A DNA stretch of 64,000 nucleotides from NCBI GenBank assembly GCA_000620545.1, contig JIBA01000016.1:62001-126000 (forward strand), written 5' to 3'. Below are positions 41,288-49,687 of the stretch, in pieces. The notes under the pieces are model-generated. The model was not told the origin of the DNA. It saw nothing but the letters and a program-made list of their open reading frames with translations, and did no database searches. The translations under genes and the position numbers were made by a program. Source of the DNA: Intrasporangiaceae bacterium URHB0013 (GTDB taxonomy: Bacteria > Actinomycetota > Actinomycetes > Actinomycetales > Dermatophilaceae). The stretch's first letter is position 1, and the number at the start of each line of letters is the position of its first letter.

Positions 41288-42547
41288 TCAGGTCAGGTCG
41301 GCGAGCGCGACCTCAGGGTCGGCGAGCCGGTCACGGTCGACGACCGTCCGGTCGCGCACGAGGCGCTGGACGTCGTCGATGGTGTCCCAGACGTTGACGT
41401 GCATGCCGGCGAGCACCCGCACGCCGTCGCCCTCGGGCACGACCCAGAAGGCCATGAACTCGTTGCTCGACGGCTCACCGCGCAGCAGCACCTCGGCGTC
41501 GCTCCCGCGCGGCACGTAGCCGGCGTACTCGAGGCCGACGTCGTACTGGTCGGAGAAGAAGAACGGGATGGGGTCGTAGGTGACGTCCTGGCCCGCCATC
41601 GACCGCCCAGCCGCGAGCCCGCCGTCGTTGGCGTTGGCCCAGTGCTCGACGCGCACGTTCGTGTCGAGCGCGGTGCTGCGCCAGTTGGCGACGTCGCCGG
41701 CCGCCCAGACCCCCTCGGCCGACGTGCGCAGCGCGGCGTCGGTGACGATGCCGTTGCCGGTCTCGATGCCGGCGCCCTCCGCGAGACCCGTGTTGGGGGT
41801 GATCCCGACCCCGACGACGACCGCGTCAGCAGGGACGGTGTCGCCGGACTTCGTCACGACGCCGGTCACCGACGTCTCGCCCTCGATGCGCTCGACGCCC
41901 TCGCCGAAGCGGAACTCGACCCCGTGGCTCGCGTGGAGACCGGCGAACCAGCCACCGATCTGCTCGCCCATGACACCGAGCAGCGGGGCGGCCTGCGGCT
42001 CGATGACGGTGACGGTGCACCCGGCGTCGCGGGCCGCCGCGGCGACCTCGAGGCCGATCCAGCCGGCACCGACGATGACGATGCGGGCGCCGTCGTTGAG
42101 ACGCGCCTTGAGCGCCTCGGACTCCTGCATCTCCCGCAGGTAGAGCACCCCGTCGAGGTCGGCGCCGGGCACGTCGAGGGCCCGGGGCGAGGAGCCGGTG
42201 GCCACGAGGAGGCGGTCGTAGGTGAGCACGTCGCCGCCGGCGAGCGTCAGCGTGTGCTGCTCGGCGTCGAGGGTGGTGGCGGCGCTGCCGAGACGCAGCT
42301 CGACGCCCTGCTCGGCGTACCAGTCGCGGTCGTGGGTGAAGGCGGTCTCCATCTCGTCCTCGCCCTTGAGCACCGCCTTGGACAGCGGCGGCCGCTCGTA
42401 CGGCAGCCGGTCCTCCTCGGCGACGAGGACGATGGCGCCGTCCGTGTCGCTCTCGCGGATGCCCTCGATGGCCTTCGCCGCGGCGAGCCCGCCGCCCACG
42501 ATGACGTATGCCGTGCGCCCCTGCTGCCCGCTCGTGTCAGTGCTCAT
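41288..42547 (-). CDS. FAD-dependent NAD(P)H:ferredoxin reductase-type oxidoreductase
   Basis: A 419-residue flavoprotein of the putidaredoxin/rhodocoxin reductase group. It has the FAD motif YVIVGGGLAAAKAIEGI, the NAD(P) motif IVIVGAGWIGLEVAAAARD near residue 155, and GVWAAGDVANW, followed by the reductase C-terminal domain. No ferredoxin or P450 partner gene is next to it, so the electron acceptor is unknown. Start ATG 42547 gives the usual N-terminus. Confidence 0.88.
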   Translation of the reverse strand: MSTDTSGQQGRTAYVIVGGGLAAAKAIEGIRESDTDGAIVLVAEEDRLPYERPPLSKAVLKGEDEMETAFTHDRDWYAEQGVELRLGSAATTLDAEQHTLTLAGGDVLTYDRLLVATGSSPRALDVPGADLDGVLYLREMQESEALKARLNDGARIVIVGAGWIGLEVAAAARDAGCTVTVIEPQAAPLLGVMGEQIGGWFAGLHASHGVEFRFGEGVERIEGETSVTGVVTKSGDTVPADAVVVGVGITPNTGLAEGAGIETGNGIVTDAALRTSAEGVWAAGDVANWRSTALDTNVRVEHWANANDGGLAAGRSMAGQDVTYDPIPFFFSDQYDVGLEYAGYVPRGSDAEVLLRGEPSSNEFMAFWVVPEGDGVRVLAGMHVNVWDTIDDVQRLVRDRTVVDRDRLADPEVALADLT

Positions 42548-42644
42548 GTGCACACCTTCACACGCAACCCCTCCCCCGTCGAGGAACCGCTCCGTGCCTG
42601 TCTGGCGCTCCGTCCTCGTCGGAGGAGCGCTCCCTCCCGTCACG

Positions 42645-43166
42645 TCACCACGTGACGTCGCGGCCCAGCTCTCGCATCGTGGTGAGCATGTCGTCGAACC
42701 GGCGGCGGCCGACCTCGGCACGCAGCCGGTCCTCTGCGGCCGCGATGAGGGCGAGGGTCTGCTCCACCACGGCGTCCCCCGCCGGCGTCCGGCTTACCCA
42801 CCGCACCCGACCGTCCGACTCGCTCGGTCCGCTCTGCACGAGGTCCAGCTCCTCGAGCGCGTCGACCAGCTGGCCCACGGCCTGCTTCGTGACCGCCGCA
42901 CGGGAGGCGAGGTCGGTGACGCGCACGCCGGCGATCGGGATCATCTGCAGCAACCGCCCGCGACGGCCGCCGATGGCCTGGATGTCCGGGGGCGCGATGG
43001 CCCGCATCTCGTCCGACAGCCGTCGCGCCACGGCGTCCGACCATCGGAAGAGGTGGTCGGGAAGGTCATCGTCCGTCAGGTCATCGTCCGGCAGGTGGCC
43101 GTCGGGAAGGTGGCCGTCGGCCGCGACCGCGGCGGACGGCATACCAAAGGTCTTGCCTCGTGCCAT
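42645..43166 (-). CDS. MarR family transcriptional regulator
   Basis: A 173-residue winged-helix repressor-type protein. The DNA-binding part is VRVTDLASRAAVTKQAVGQL followed by the wing around SESDGRVRWVSRTPAGDAVV. The N-terminus carries Asp/His/Leu/Pro repeats of five residues (DGHLP twice, DDDLT, DDDLP) from 15-bp DNA repeats. It is divergent from the kinase-like gene at 43220, only 53 bases away, so it probably controls that gene and itself. Confidence 0.85.
   Translation of the reverse strand: MARGKTFGMPSAAVAADGHLPDGHLPDDDLTDDDLPDHLFRWSDAVARRLSDEMRAIAPPDIQAIGGRRGRLLQMIPIAGVRVTDLASRAAVTKQAVGQLVDALEELDLVQSGPSESDGRVRWVSRTPAGDAVVEQTLALIAAAEDRLRAEVGRRRFDDMLTTMRELGRDVTW
43051..43122. repeat. 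15-bp tandem repeat inside the MarR gene
   Basis: Four consecutive 15-bp units (43063-43077, 43078-43092, 43093-43107, 43108-43122), each starting AGGT, with a truncated 12-bp unit before them. They come in two pairs (AGGTCATCGTCC and AGGTGGCCGTCGG). They code for the acidic pentapeptide repeat at the N-terminus. Confidence 0.8.
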
Positions 43167-43219
43167 GTGCTGACCCTATCCTCAATTTGGTCAAGCATCT
43201 TTACTTGTTTGGGGGAAGC
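43167..43219. promoter_or_regulatory. Candidate operator in the MarR/kinase divergent gap
   Basis: The 53-base gap is much more AT-rich than its surroundings. It contains the inverted repeat CAAGCA (43192-43197) / TACTTG (43202-43207) with one mismatch, and a CAATTTG nearby (43183-43189). TTG/CAA-type palindromes are typical MarR targets. A GGGGGAAG ribosome site precedes ATG 43220. Binding is inferred. Confidence 0.35.
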
Positions 43220-44362
43220 ATGACCGTCGACATCACCAGCGTCACCGCCCGCCTCGCCGGTGTTCCCACCGACGCCGTCACCCTCTCGCCCATCGACTAC
43301 GACTGGGGCTCGCCGGCCACCGCGGGGTTGTGGCGCGTCAGCGCTGCCGGGCAGGACGGCAGCGAGACGACGTACTTCGTCAAGCTCCTCCGGCACCCAC
43401 GCCTGTGGCCGAGTCTCGCCCACGTCCCCGAAGGACCCCTCCGCGACTTCTTCCTCACCAGCTTCCCGTGGCGGTTCGAGCTCCACATGGCGCTCTCCGG
43501 GATCGCCGACGTGCTGCCTGCCGGCATGAGGATGCCGGTCCTGCACCACCATGAGGCCTTTGACGAGGACCACGTCGGCCTGTGGTGGGAGTTCGTCGAC
43601 GAGCGTCGTGGTCCGTGGACGATCGACGAGCTCGCTCACGCGGCAACGTTGCTCGGCCGCCTGGCCGCTCGGCGGCGCGTCGGCGCCCCCGTCAACGACC
43701 GCCTTCCCGAGGCCTGCCGACTCCCGCCGGGTGCCGCGTTGCGCTACCTCGCCGAGGGTCGGGTGCTGCACGGCGCGGGCGCCGATCTCGCCGACGACGA
43801 CCTCTGGTCCCACCCCGTCCTGGCCGAGGCCATCCGGAGCACCGGGGAGACCGGCCTGCGTGACGACCTGCGCGCCCACCTGCCCCGTGTCCTGGAGGTG
43901 CTGGCCGAGCTGGACGCGCTCCCGCAGACCTACGCCCACGGAGACGCCAGCATCCAGAACATCCTCATCTGCCACGGCGAGGACGACCTCGTGGTCATCG
44001 ACTGGGGCTTCGGGTCACCGCTCGCGGTGGGCTTCGACCTCGGCCAGCTCCTCGTCGGGTCGATGCATGCCGGGCTCACCCCGGCGGCGGACATCGCACG
44101 CATCGACCCCGCCATCTTTGAGGGCTATCTGTGGGGTCTGTCCGTCGAGGGCTACGACGTCGATCCCGCCGCTGTCCGCTTCGGCTACCTGGGATCGCTC
44201 TTCGCGCGCTCGCTCTTCACGGCCCTGCCGACCGTCGAGCTGCGCGGGCCCGTCTCGGAGTCCCTGCGCCGGACGGTGCGGGAGCGGGTGGTCCTGACCC
44301 GGGCCATGCTCGACCTCACCGGCCCGGCCGTACGTCAGCAGCTGGCTCGCGTCGGCGCCTGA
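43220..44362 (+). CDS. Phosphotransferase (APH/choline kinase-like fold)
   Basis: A 380-residue protein of the aminoglycoside-phosphotransferase superfamily. The catalytic loop is QTYAHGDASIQNILI (HGD...N) and the metal-binding Asp is in LVVIDWGFG. An N-terminal lobe with YFVKLLRHPRLWPSL would bind ATP through its Lys. Start ATG 43220 follows GGGGGAAG. Many such proteins phosphorylate small molecules other than antibiotics, so resistance should not be assumed. It is likely under control of the divergent MarR regulator. Confidence 0.82.
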   Translation: MTVDITSVTARLAGVPTDAVTLSPIDYDWGSPATAGLWRVSAAGQDGSETTYFVKLLRHPRLWPSLAHVPEGPLRDFFLTSFPWRFELHMALSGIADVLPAGMRMPVLHHHEAFDEDHVGLWWEFVDERRGPWTIDELAHAATLLGRLAARRRVGAPVNDRLPEACRLPPGAALRYLAEGRVLHGAGADLADDDLWSHPVLAEAIRSTGETGLRDDLRAHLPRVLEVLAELDALPQTYAHGDASIQNILICHGEDDLVVIDWGFGSPLAVGFDLGQLLVGSMHAGLTPAADIARIDPAIFEGYLWGLSVEGYDVDPAAVRFGYLGSLFARSLFTALPTVELRGPVSESLRRTVRERVVLTRAMLDLTGPAVRQQLARVGA

Positions 44363-44370
44363 CCGCTCCG

Positions 44371-44404
44371 GAGGCCGCACCGCCCGCGCGAGCGGTGCGG
44401 CCTC
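44371..44404. terminator. Terminator between kinase-like gene and ABC operon
   Basis: A perfect 13-bp inverted repeat (arms 44371-44383 and 44392-44404, starting GAGGCCGCACCGC) with an eight-base loop. It overlaps the stop codon of the leftward ABC gene by two bases and lies just after the stop of the rightward gene. Confidence 0.75.
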
Positions 44405-46403
44405 AGGAGGTCCAGGCGCGCCAGAGGGCGGCGTACTCGCCGTCCTGCTCGACGAGCTCGTCGTGGCTGCCGAGCTCGGCGACCCGTCCGTCGATGACGA
44501 CGGCGATCCGGTCGGCGTCGTGCGCCGTGTGCAGCCGGTGCGCGATCGCGACAACGGTCCGTCCGGTGAGCAGCGCGTTCATCGAGCCCTCGAGGTGGCG
44601 GGCGGTGCGCGGGTCGATGAGCGAGGTCGCCTCGTCGAGGACGATCGTGTGCGGGTCGGCGAGGATGAGCCTGGCGAGGGCGATCTGCTGCGCCCGTCCC
44701 GGAGTCAGCACCTGGTGGCCCGACCCGAGCTTGGTGTCCAGGCCCTCGGGCAGCCGCTCGACCCAGTCGAGGGCGTCGACGGCACGCAGCGCCTCGCGGA
44801 CCTCGTCGTCGGTCGAGCCCTCCCGTGCCAGCACGACGTTGTCGCGCACCGACCCGATGAACACGTGGTGCTCCTGGGTGACGAGCGCGACCTCGGTGCG
44901 CAGCTGGTCGAGCGGCAGCGACGTCAGCTCGACGCCGCCGACCGTGACCGACCCGGTGCGCGGGCCGTGGATGCCCGACAGCAGACGCCCGAGGGTCGAC
45001 TTGCCGGAGCCGCTCGGGCCGACGATCGCGAGCCGCTCCCCCGTGCTGAGGTCGAGGTCGACGCCGTGCAGCACGTCGTGGCCGGGCCGGTAGGCGTAGC
45101 GCAGGTCCGTGCCGACGAGCTCGGGTCCGGTCGGGCGGTCCTCGCCTGCCTCACGGTCGGCCGGGACGGTCGCGATGCCGAGCAGACGGGTGGTCGATGC
45201 GATGCCGACCTGCACCCGGTCGACGGTGTGGACCAGCATGTCGAACGGCGGCAGCAGCGCCTCGGCGTAGAGGATCGCCGTCGTGATCTGCCCGAGCGTG
45301 GCCCAGCCCTGGGCGTATCCGATGGCACCGAGCAGCAGCACGAGCACGCGCGGCAGGCTGAACGCGACGTCCATGACCGCGAAGAGCAGGTTGCGCAGGG
45401 TCATCGTGTAGCGCTCGGCCTGGCCCGAGACCTCGATGTCCTCGTCCCCACGCCGGAGTCGGCTGGCCGACAGCCCGAGGGCCTCGACGGTGCGGGCCCC
45501 CTCGACGGTCTCGGTGAGCGTCGTGTTGATGCGTGAGTAGGTGCCGCCCTCGGTGAGGTAGCCCTTGGGCGCCCGCCGGAGATAGCGGCGCACCTGGATG
45601 AGCGCGAGCGACATCAGGACGATCGACGGCAGCGCGAGCAGCGGCGAGTTGCTGACCATCGCGACGAGCGTCAGGGCGACGGTGATGGTGGCGATGATGG
45701 CTTCCGGGAGGGCCCAGCGCACGCTCTCGCTCATCGTGCCGACGTCTCGGGTGACGCGCGTGACGAGGTCGCCGGAGCTCGCGCTCTCGACTCGGGACAG
45801 GGGCAGTCGCAGGATCGCGTGCACGATGAACTCGCGCGCGGTCGCGAGGATGCTCTGCCCGAGCACCGCCGAGGAGATCTTCGCGGCGAGGGTGAAGGCG
45901 CTCTGCACGACGACGAGCCCGGCGACGACGAGGGCCGCTGAGTTCGCCCCGGCCAGAGCGGCGTCGACGTTGCCTGCCTGCACGTCGGCGACCGTCGAGT
46001 CGACGAGCTCACCGAGCAGGCGCGGGACCAGCAGCCCCGCGGTGGCGGCGAGCGCGTTGGCGAGCACGACGGCGACGACGAGCAGGCGCTCCCGCGAGAG
46101 CAGGCTGCCGATGAAGCGGACGACGCGGCTGTTGTCGGCGATGGGCAGGCCGGTGCGGGCGTTCATCGTGTCGGCGACGAACTCCTGGGCACGCCGCTCG
46201 CGCAGGAGGTGGCGCCGGTGCAGCGCGTTGAGGCGCTCACCCACCGAGGCCGACTCGGGCGGGCGCAGCTCCTCGGGGACCGCAGGCGGGTGGCTCACGG
46301 AGTCCCAGGTGCTCGCCGACTCGGCCGCGAGCGCGTCGGGCAGCGGCGACACCCACGTGGCGTCCGCGGACGTCGTCGCCACCGTGCTGTCGGCGCGGCT
46401 CAT
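44403..46403 (-). CDS. ABC exporter half-transporter with complete Walker motifs and degenerate signature
   Basis: A 666-residue half-transporter: about six membrane helices (residues 100-380) and a nucleotide-binding domain. Walker A GPSGSGKST (near residue 461), Q-loop VTQEHHVFIG, Walker B IVLDEATS and H-loop AIAHRLHT are intact. The signature is LTPGRAQQ instead of LSGGQ. The partner at 46400 has the opposite set of defects. Start ATG 46403 follows GAGGAGTCCCG and overlaps the upstream gene by ATGA. The substrate is not evident. Confidence 0.9.
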   Translation of the reverse strand: MSRADSTVATTSADATWVSPLPDALAAESASTWDSVSHPPAVPEELRPPESASVGERLNALHRRHLLRERRAQEFVADTMNARTGLPIADNSRVVRFIGSLLSRERLLVVAVVLANALAATAGLLVPRLLGELVDSTVADVQAGNVDAALAGANSAALVVAGLVVVQSAFTLAAKISSAVLGQSILATAREFIVHAILRLPLSRVESASSGDLVTRVTRDVGTMSESVRWALPEAIIATITVALTLVAMVSNSPLLALPSIVLMSLALIQVRRYLRRAPKGYLTEGGTYSRINTTLTETVEGARTVEALGLSASRLRRGDEDIEVSGQAERYTMTLRNLLFAVMDVAFSLPRVLVLLLGAIGYAQGWATLGQITTAILYAEALLPPFDMLVHTVDRVQVGIASTTRLLGIATVPADREAGEDRPTGPELVGTDLRYAYRPGHDVLHGVDLDLSTGERLAIVGPSGSGKSTLGRLLSGIHGPRTGSVTVGGVELTSLPLDQLRTEVALVTQEHHVFIGSVRDNVVLAREGSTDDEVREALRAVDALDWVERLPEGLDTKLGSGHQVLTPGRAQQIALARLILADPHTIVLDEATSLIDPRTARHLEGSMNALLTGRTVVAIAHRLHTAHDADRIAVVIDGRVAELGSHDELVEQDGEYAALWRAWTS

Positions 46404-48298
46404 CGGGACTCCTCGGCGAGGTGGGAGAGGACGGACGGGCCAGCGTCGCCGCCGCGGACGACGACGGAGCGGTATGCCGCTGAGTCGGCCAGCAGGTCGG
46501 CGTGCCGCCCGTGCGCGGTGGCCACCCCACCTTCGAGGAGGATGATCTCGTCGGCGTGGTGCAGCAGCAGGGGTGAGGCGGTCATGACGACCGTGGTCCG
46601 GCCGGCACGGTGCCCGCCTAGACGCGCGGCGATGCGCGCCTCCGTGTGGGCGTCGACGGCCGAGGTGGGCTCGACGAGCACGAGGACGTCGGGGTCGGCG
46701 GCGAGAGCGCGCATGAGCACGAGTCGCTGGCGCTGTCCGCCGGACAGGCCACGGCCGCGCTCGTCCAGCTCGCCCTGCCAACCGCCCGGCAGGGCGTCGA
46801 AGACGTCGTCGGCGGCAGCCGTGTGCAGCGCGAGCTCGGCCTGCTCCCGCGTCAGCCGCCCGAGCGGGTCGACGGCCGAGCGCAGGGTCCCCGCGAACAC
46901 CTGGGGAGAGGTGTCGCTGACGAGAATGCGACGGCGTACCTCGTCGAGCTCCACGCTGGAGAGGTCGACGCCACCGACGGTCACACCCCAGGGCTGGCGC
47001 GCCCGCTCCTCGTCGCGGCGCGCCTGCTCCTCTCGGCTCCGGGCGCGAGCCGAGCGCTCCCGCCGAGCTGCTCGACCCTTGAGCCCCTCGGGGATCTCGT
47101 CGCTGACGATCGCCCCCTCGTCGCTCGGCAGGTAGCGCCCGAGACGGTCGGCGAGCGCCGCGGAGTCGTCGGGCACGGCCGAAACGACCATGGTGAGGAT
47201 GCCCGGGCGGATGGTGACCCCGAACTCGGCGTCGACGATCTCGGCGCTGGTGTCCAGCGCGGCCGGCTCGTCGGGGTGCACCCACGGGGGACGCTGTGAG
47301 AGCACGGCGACGGCCTTGCGCGCCGAGACCACCGAGCGTGTCCACTTCTGGGCGAACTCGACGAAGGTGCGCATCGGCTGGATGAGGAAGAGGCCGTAGC
47401 CGAGGAAGCTGACGAGCTGGCCCACGGTGAGCTGGCCCTCGGCGACCTCGCGCGTGCCCAGCCACATCAGGGCGACGACGAAGGCACCGGAGAGCAGGAC
47501 ACCGACGGACTCCACCGCGGCGAGCCAGCGGCCCGCCGCGACGCCGGACTGGCGCACGCGCTGGGACTGGCCGGCGTAGTTGCCGCCGAAGGTCTCCTCG
47601 CCGCCGATGCCGCGCAGGATGCGGAGGCCGCCGACGATGTCGGTCGCCATCGAGGTCAGCTCGGAGTTGCGCGCGCGCTCGACGCCCTGCCACCGCTGCA
47701 TCGGGCGCAGCAGCGGCGTGCCGAGGACCACGAGCAGCGGCGCCGAGACGAGCACCAGCACGCCCATGCGGGCCGACGTGCTGAGCACGATGCCCGCCAC
47801 GACCAGATAGGCCAGGAGCTGGGAGATCGCCCGGGTGCCGACCTCCATGAGGGCGCCGAACTGGTCGCCGTCACTGCCCGAGACCGACAGCACCTCACCC
47901 GTGGGCGTGCGCCGGGTCAGGACGTGGCCGAGCTGGAGAGCCTTGCGCGTGACGAGCATCGTCGTGCCGTAGAGCGCGATGAGCCACTCGCGGACGATGA
48001 CCGTGTGGAAGAGGATGCCGCTGACGGCCCCGAAGACGGCGACGGCGCCCAGCGCCAGCACCCACCGCATCGTCGTCGCCGGGTCGCCGGCGACGATGCC
48101 GGTGTCGATGGCACGGCCCACCATCCACGGTCCCAGCATCTGCGGCACCATCCAGATGAGGGCGACGAGCAGCCCGGCCCAGAACAGGCCACCGTTCTGC
48201 CGCACCATCCACCAGAGGAAGGCCCGCGGCGAGCGGGTGTCGGGCGTTTCGGCGCCTCGGTCGGTGTAGGCCCGGATCTGGGGCGGAAAGTCTCGCAT
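46400..48298 (-). CDS. ABC exporter half-transporter with perfect signature but no Walker A
   Basis: A 632-residue half-transporter with six helices (residues 30-310) and an altered nucleotide-binding domain. The P-loop position reads VVSAVPDDSAAL without GxGK(S/T). The Q-loop Gln is Asp (LVSDTSPQVF), Walker B is VLVLVEPTSAVD without the first Asp, and the H-loop His is missing (VVMTASPL). LSGGQRQRL is perfect. An Arg/Glu-rich insertion lies near residues 400-435. It would supply only the signature half of the one working ATP site in the heterodimer with the 44403 gene product. First gene of the pair. Confidence 0.9.
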   Translation of the reverse strand: MRDFPPQIRAYTDRGAETPDTRSPRAFLWWMVRQNGGLFWAGLLVALIWMVPQMLGPWMVGRAIDTGIVAGDPATTMRWVLALGAVAVFGAVSGILFHTVIVREWLIALYGTTMLVTRKALQLGHVLTRRTPTGEVLSVSGSDGDQFGALMEVGTRAISQLLAYLVVAGIVLSTSARMGVLVLVSAPLLVVLGTPLLRPMQRWQGVERARNSELTSMATDIVGGLRILRGIGGEETFGGNYAGQSQRVRQSGVAAGRWLAAVESVGVLLSGAFVVALMWLGTREVAEGQLTVGQLVSFLGYGLFLIQPMRTFVEFAQKWTRSVVSARKAVAVLSQRPPWVHPDEPAALDTSAEIVDAEFGVTIRPGILTMVVSAVPDDSAALADRLGRYLPSDEGAIVSDEIPEGLKGRAARRERSARARSREEQARRDEERARQPWGVTVGGVDLSSVELDEVRRRILVSDTSPQVFAGTLRSAVDPLGRLTREQAELALHTAAADDVFDALPGGWQGELDERGRGLSGGQRQRLVLMRALAADPDVLVLVEPTSAVDAHTEARIAARLGGHRAGRTTVVMTASPLLLHHADEIILLEGGVATAHGRHADLLADSAAYRSVVVRGGDAGPSVLSHLAEESR

Positions 48299-48360
48299 GG
48301 CCTGTCCACTTTAGGTGGCGGCACGGACCGCGCCCCAATCCATTTCCCAGCCCCCAAAAC

Positions 48361-48511
48361 GTCGAGTGCCCACTTCCCGACACCCGGTCCCCGTCGAGTG
48401 CCCACTTCCCGACACCCACACCCCGTCGAGTGCCCACTTCCCGACGCCCGGTCCCCCCGTCGAGTGCCCACTTCCCGACGCCCGGTCCCCGTCGAGTGCC
48501 CACTTCCCGAC
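48361..48511 (+). repeat. Left array: five copies of a 21-bp repeat
   Basis: Five identical 21-bp units begin at 48361, 48393, 48425, 48459 and 48491. Each starts GTCGAGTGCC and ends ACTTCCCGAC. They are separated by 11-13 bp spacers that are nearly alike (most read ACCCGGTCCCC or GCCCGGTCCCC). The unit ends are complementary (GTCG/CGAC). Confidence 0.95.
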
Positions 48512-48518
48512 GGCGTCG

Positions 48519-48557
48519 TCGTCCACAGCCCTCCGGGCGCGATCGTCGTTGTCCACA
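48519..48557 (+). promoter_or_regulatory. Two DnaA-box-like sites ahead of the cassette gene
   Basis: TTGTCCACA at 48549-48557 equals the actinobacterial DnaA-box consensus, and TCGTCCACA at 48519-48527 differs at one base. They are in the same orientation with 30-bp spacing, about three helical turns, between the left array and the start codon. Binding is not shown by sequence alone. Confidence 0.4.
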
Positions 48558-48608
48558 GCGGTCCTGGCGCTGGCGTCTGGGACGGCGCATCTCGGGCAGC
48601 GTCAGTCC

Positions 48609-49631
48609 ATGGCCTTGGCGCTTCCGACCACTCCGTTCACCGTCGCCGACGGTAGAGCGCTCGGCTATACGGAGCGACAACTCGCCTCCAAGGCGTTGGA
48701 CCGCCCCTTTCGTGGGGTTCGACGCATCACGCCGCCCTCAGGCCTTGTCGAGCGCGCACAGGCGCTGGCCTGTGTCCTGCCCTCGGGCGCCGCCTTCTCA
48801 CACACGACGTCCGCGCTCCTCCACGGGCTCCCCCTCTCCTACGCCTTGGAGGCCGATGAGCGGTTGCACGTCCTTAGACCGATCGACACGCCGCACATTC
48901 GTCGCGCACACGTCGTCGGTCATCGAGCGCTTCACCCTCGAGCACTGACCACGAAACATGGACTTCCCGTCGTGGACCTCGCCGACACGTGGGTGGATCT
49001 CGGCGAGCTCGTCGGCCGAGGCAAACCGATGGGTCTGGACGATGCCATCGTCCTCGGCGACGCCTGCGCGACAGCCCTGCACAGTGTCGCTCCGCTGCGG
49101 CGAGCGCTCGGCCGACGTGTCCGGCCGCGCGGGAAGGTGTTGTTGACCGAGGCCCTCGAACTCATCCGAGTGGGATCATGGTCTCCGCGCGAAACCCAGG
49201 CACGGATCATGTTCGTGCGTGCGGGACTCCCAGAGCCACGCCCCAACGCGCCCATCTTCGCCTCGTGGAACCGCAACGTCTTGCTCGGATATGGGGACCT
49301 CGTCTGGCGAATCGACCTGCCGAGCGGACGCAAGATCCGCCTGATCGGCGAGTACCAGGGAGCCGAGTTTCACTCCGGGGCGGAGCAGCAGGCCCATGAC
49401 GAGGTTCGACGTGATGGCTTGGAGTCCGACGGCTGGACGGTGATCGAGATCTGGGCAGCCGACATGGCGACGCGCGACGCCCGTTGGGACATCATCCGCC
49501 GTTTCGGGCGGGAGCTGGACGTGGCGGAATCGGAGCTGACCCTTCATGACACCGACCCGCACTTCTTCTCGCGCCATGCCATCGAGGCTGCGGTCGCGCG
49601 TGAAGATCGCTGGCGCGCTCGCTGCTGGTGA
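48609..49631 (+). CDS. AbiEi-type winged-helix protein with endonuclease-like C-terminal domain
   Basis: A 340-residue protein. Residues 1-45 resemble the AbiEi_4 winged-helix (FTVADGRALGYTERQL, then FRGVRRI). Residues 55-200 have AbiEi-like segments (HTTSALLHGLPL, LPVVDLADTWVDL). The C-terminal part has a Vsr/DUF559-like nuclease pattern: GDLVWRIDL, LIGEYQGAEFHS, then QQAHDEVRRDGLESDGW and VIEIW, with Asp, Glu and Gln in PD-(D/E)xK-like order. No separate antitoxin or toxin gene accompanies it. The start is ATG 48609; the frame is open upstream through the repeat array, but that part is not protein-like. The gene lies inside the repeat cassette. Confidence 0.75.
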   Translation: MALALPTTPFTVADGRALGYTERQLASKALDRPFRGVRRITPPSGLVERAQALACVLPSGAAFSHTTSALLHGLPLSYALEADERLHVLRPIDTPHIRRAHVVGHRALHPRALTTKHGLPVVDLADTWVDLGELVGRGKPMGLDDAIVLGDACATALHSVAPLRRALGRRVRPRGKVLLTEALELIRVGSWSPRETQARIMFVRAGLPEPRPNAPIFASWNRNVLLGYGDLVWRIDLPSGRKIRLIGEYQGAEFHSGAEQQAHDEVRRDGLESDGWTVIEIWAADMATRDARWDIIRRFGRELDVAESELTLHDTDPHFFSRHAIEAAVAREDRWRARCW

Positions 49632-49687
49632 AGATGGGGCGGCCCTGGCCGACCGGACACGAGCGGCGTTGCCACGCGACCAAGGGC

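Noticed and set aside
43220-44362. Aminoglycoside resistance gene
   Set aside because: Only the general APH fold and catalytic HGD/DWG motifs are seen. This superfamily mostly has other substrates, and nothing points to drug resistance.
44403-47693. One very long ABC fusion protein of about 1100 residues
   Set aside because: The first 430 codons of that frame lie over the second ABC gene in the wrong frame and have no protein-like composition. The real start is ATG 46403, with a ribosome site and ATGA overlap.
48361-48511. CRISPR array
   Set aside because: Spacers are only 11-13 bp and nearly identical, repeats are 21 bp, and no cas gene is near. A reversed array at the other side of the gene also does not fit CRISPR.
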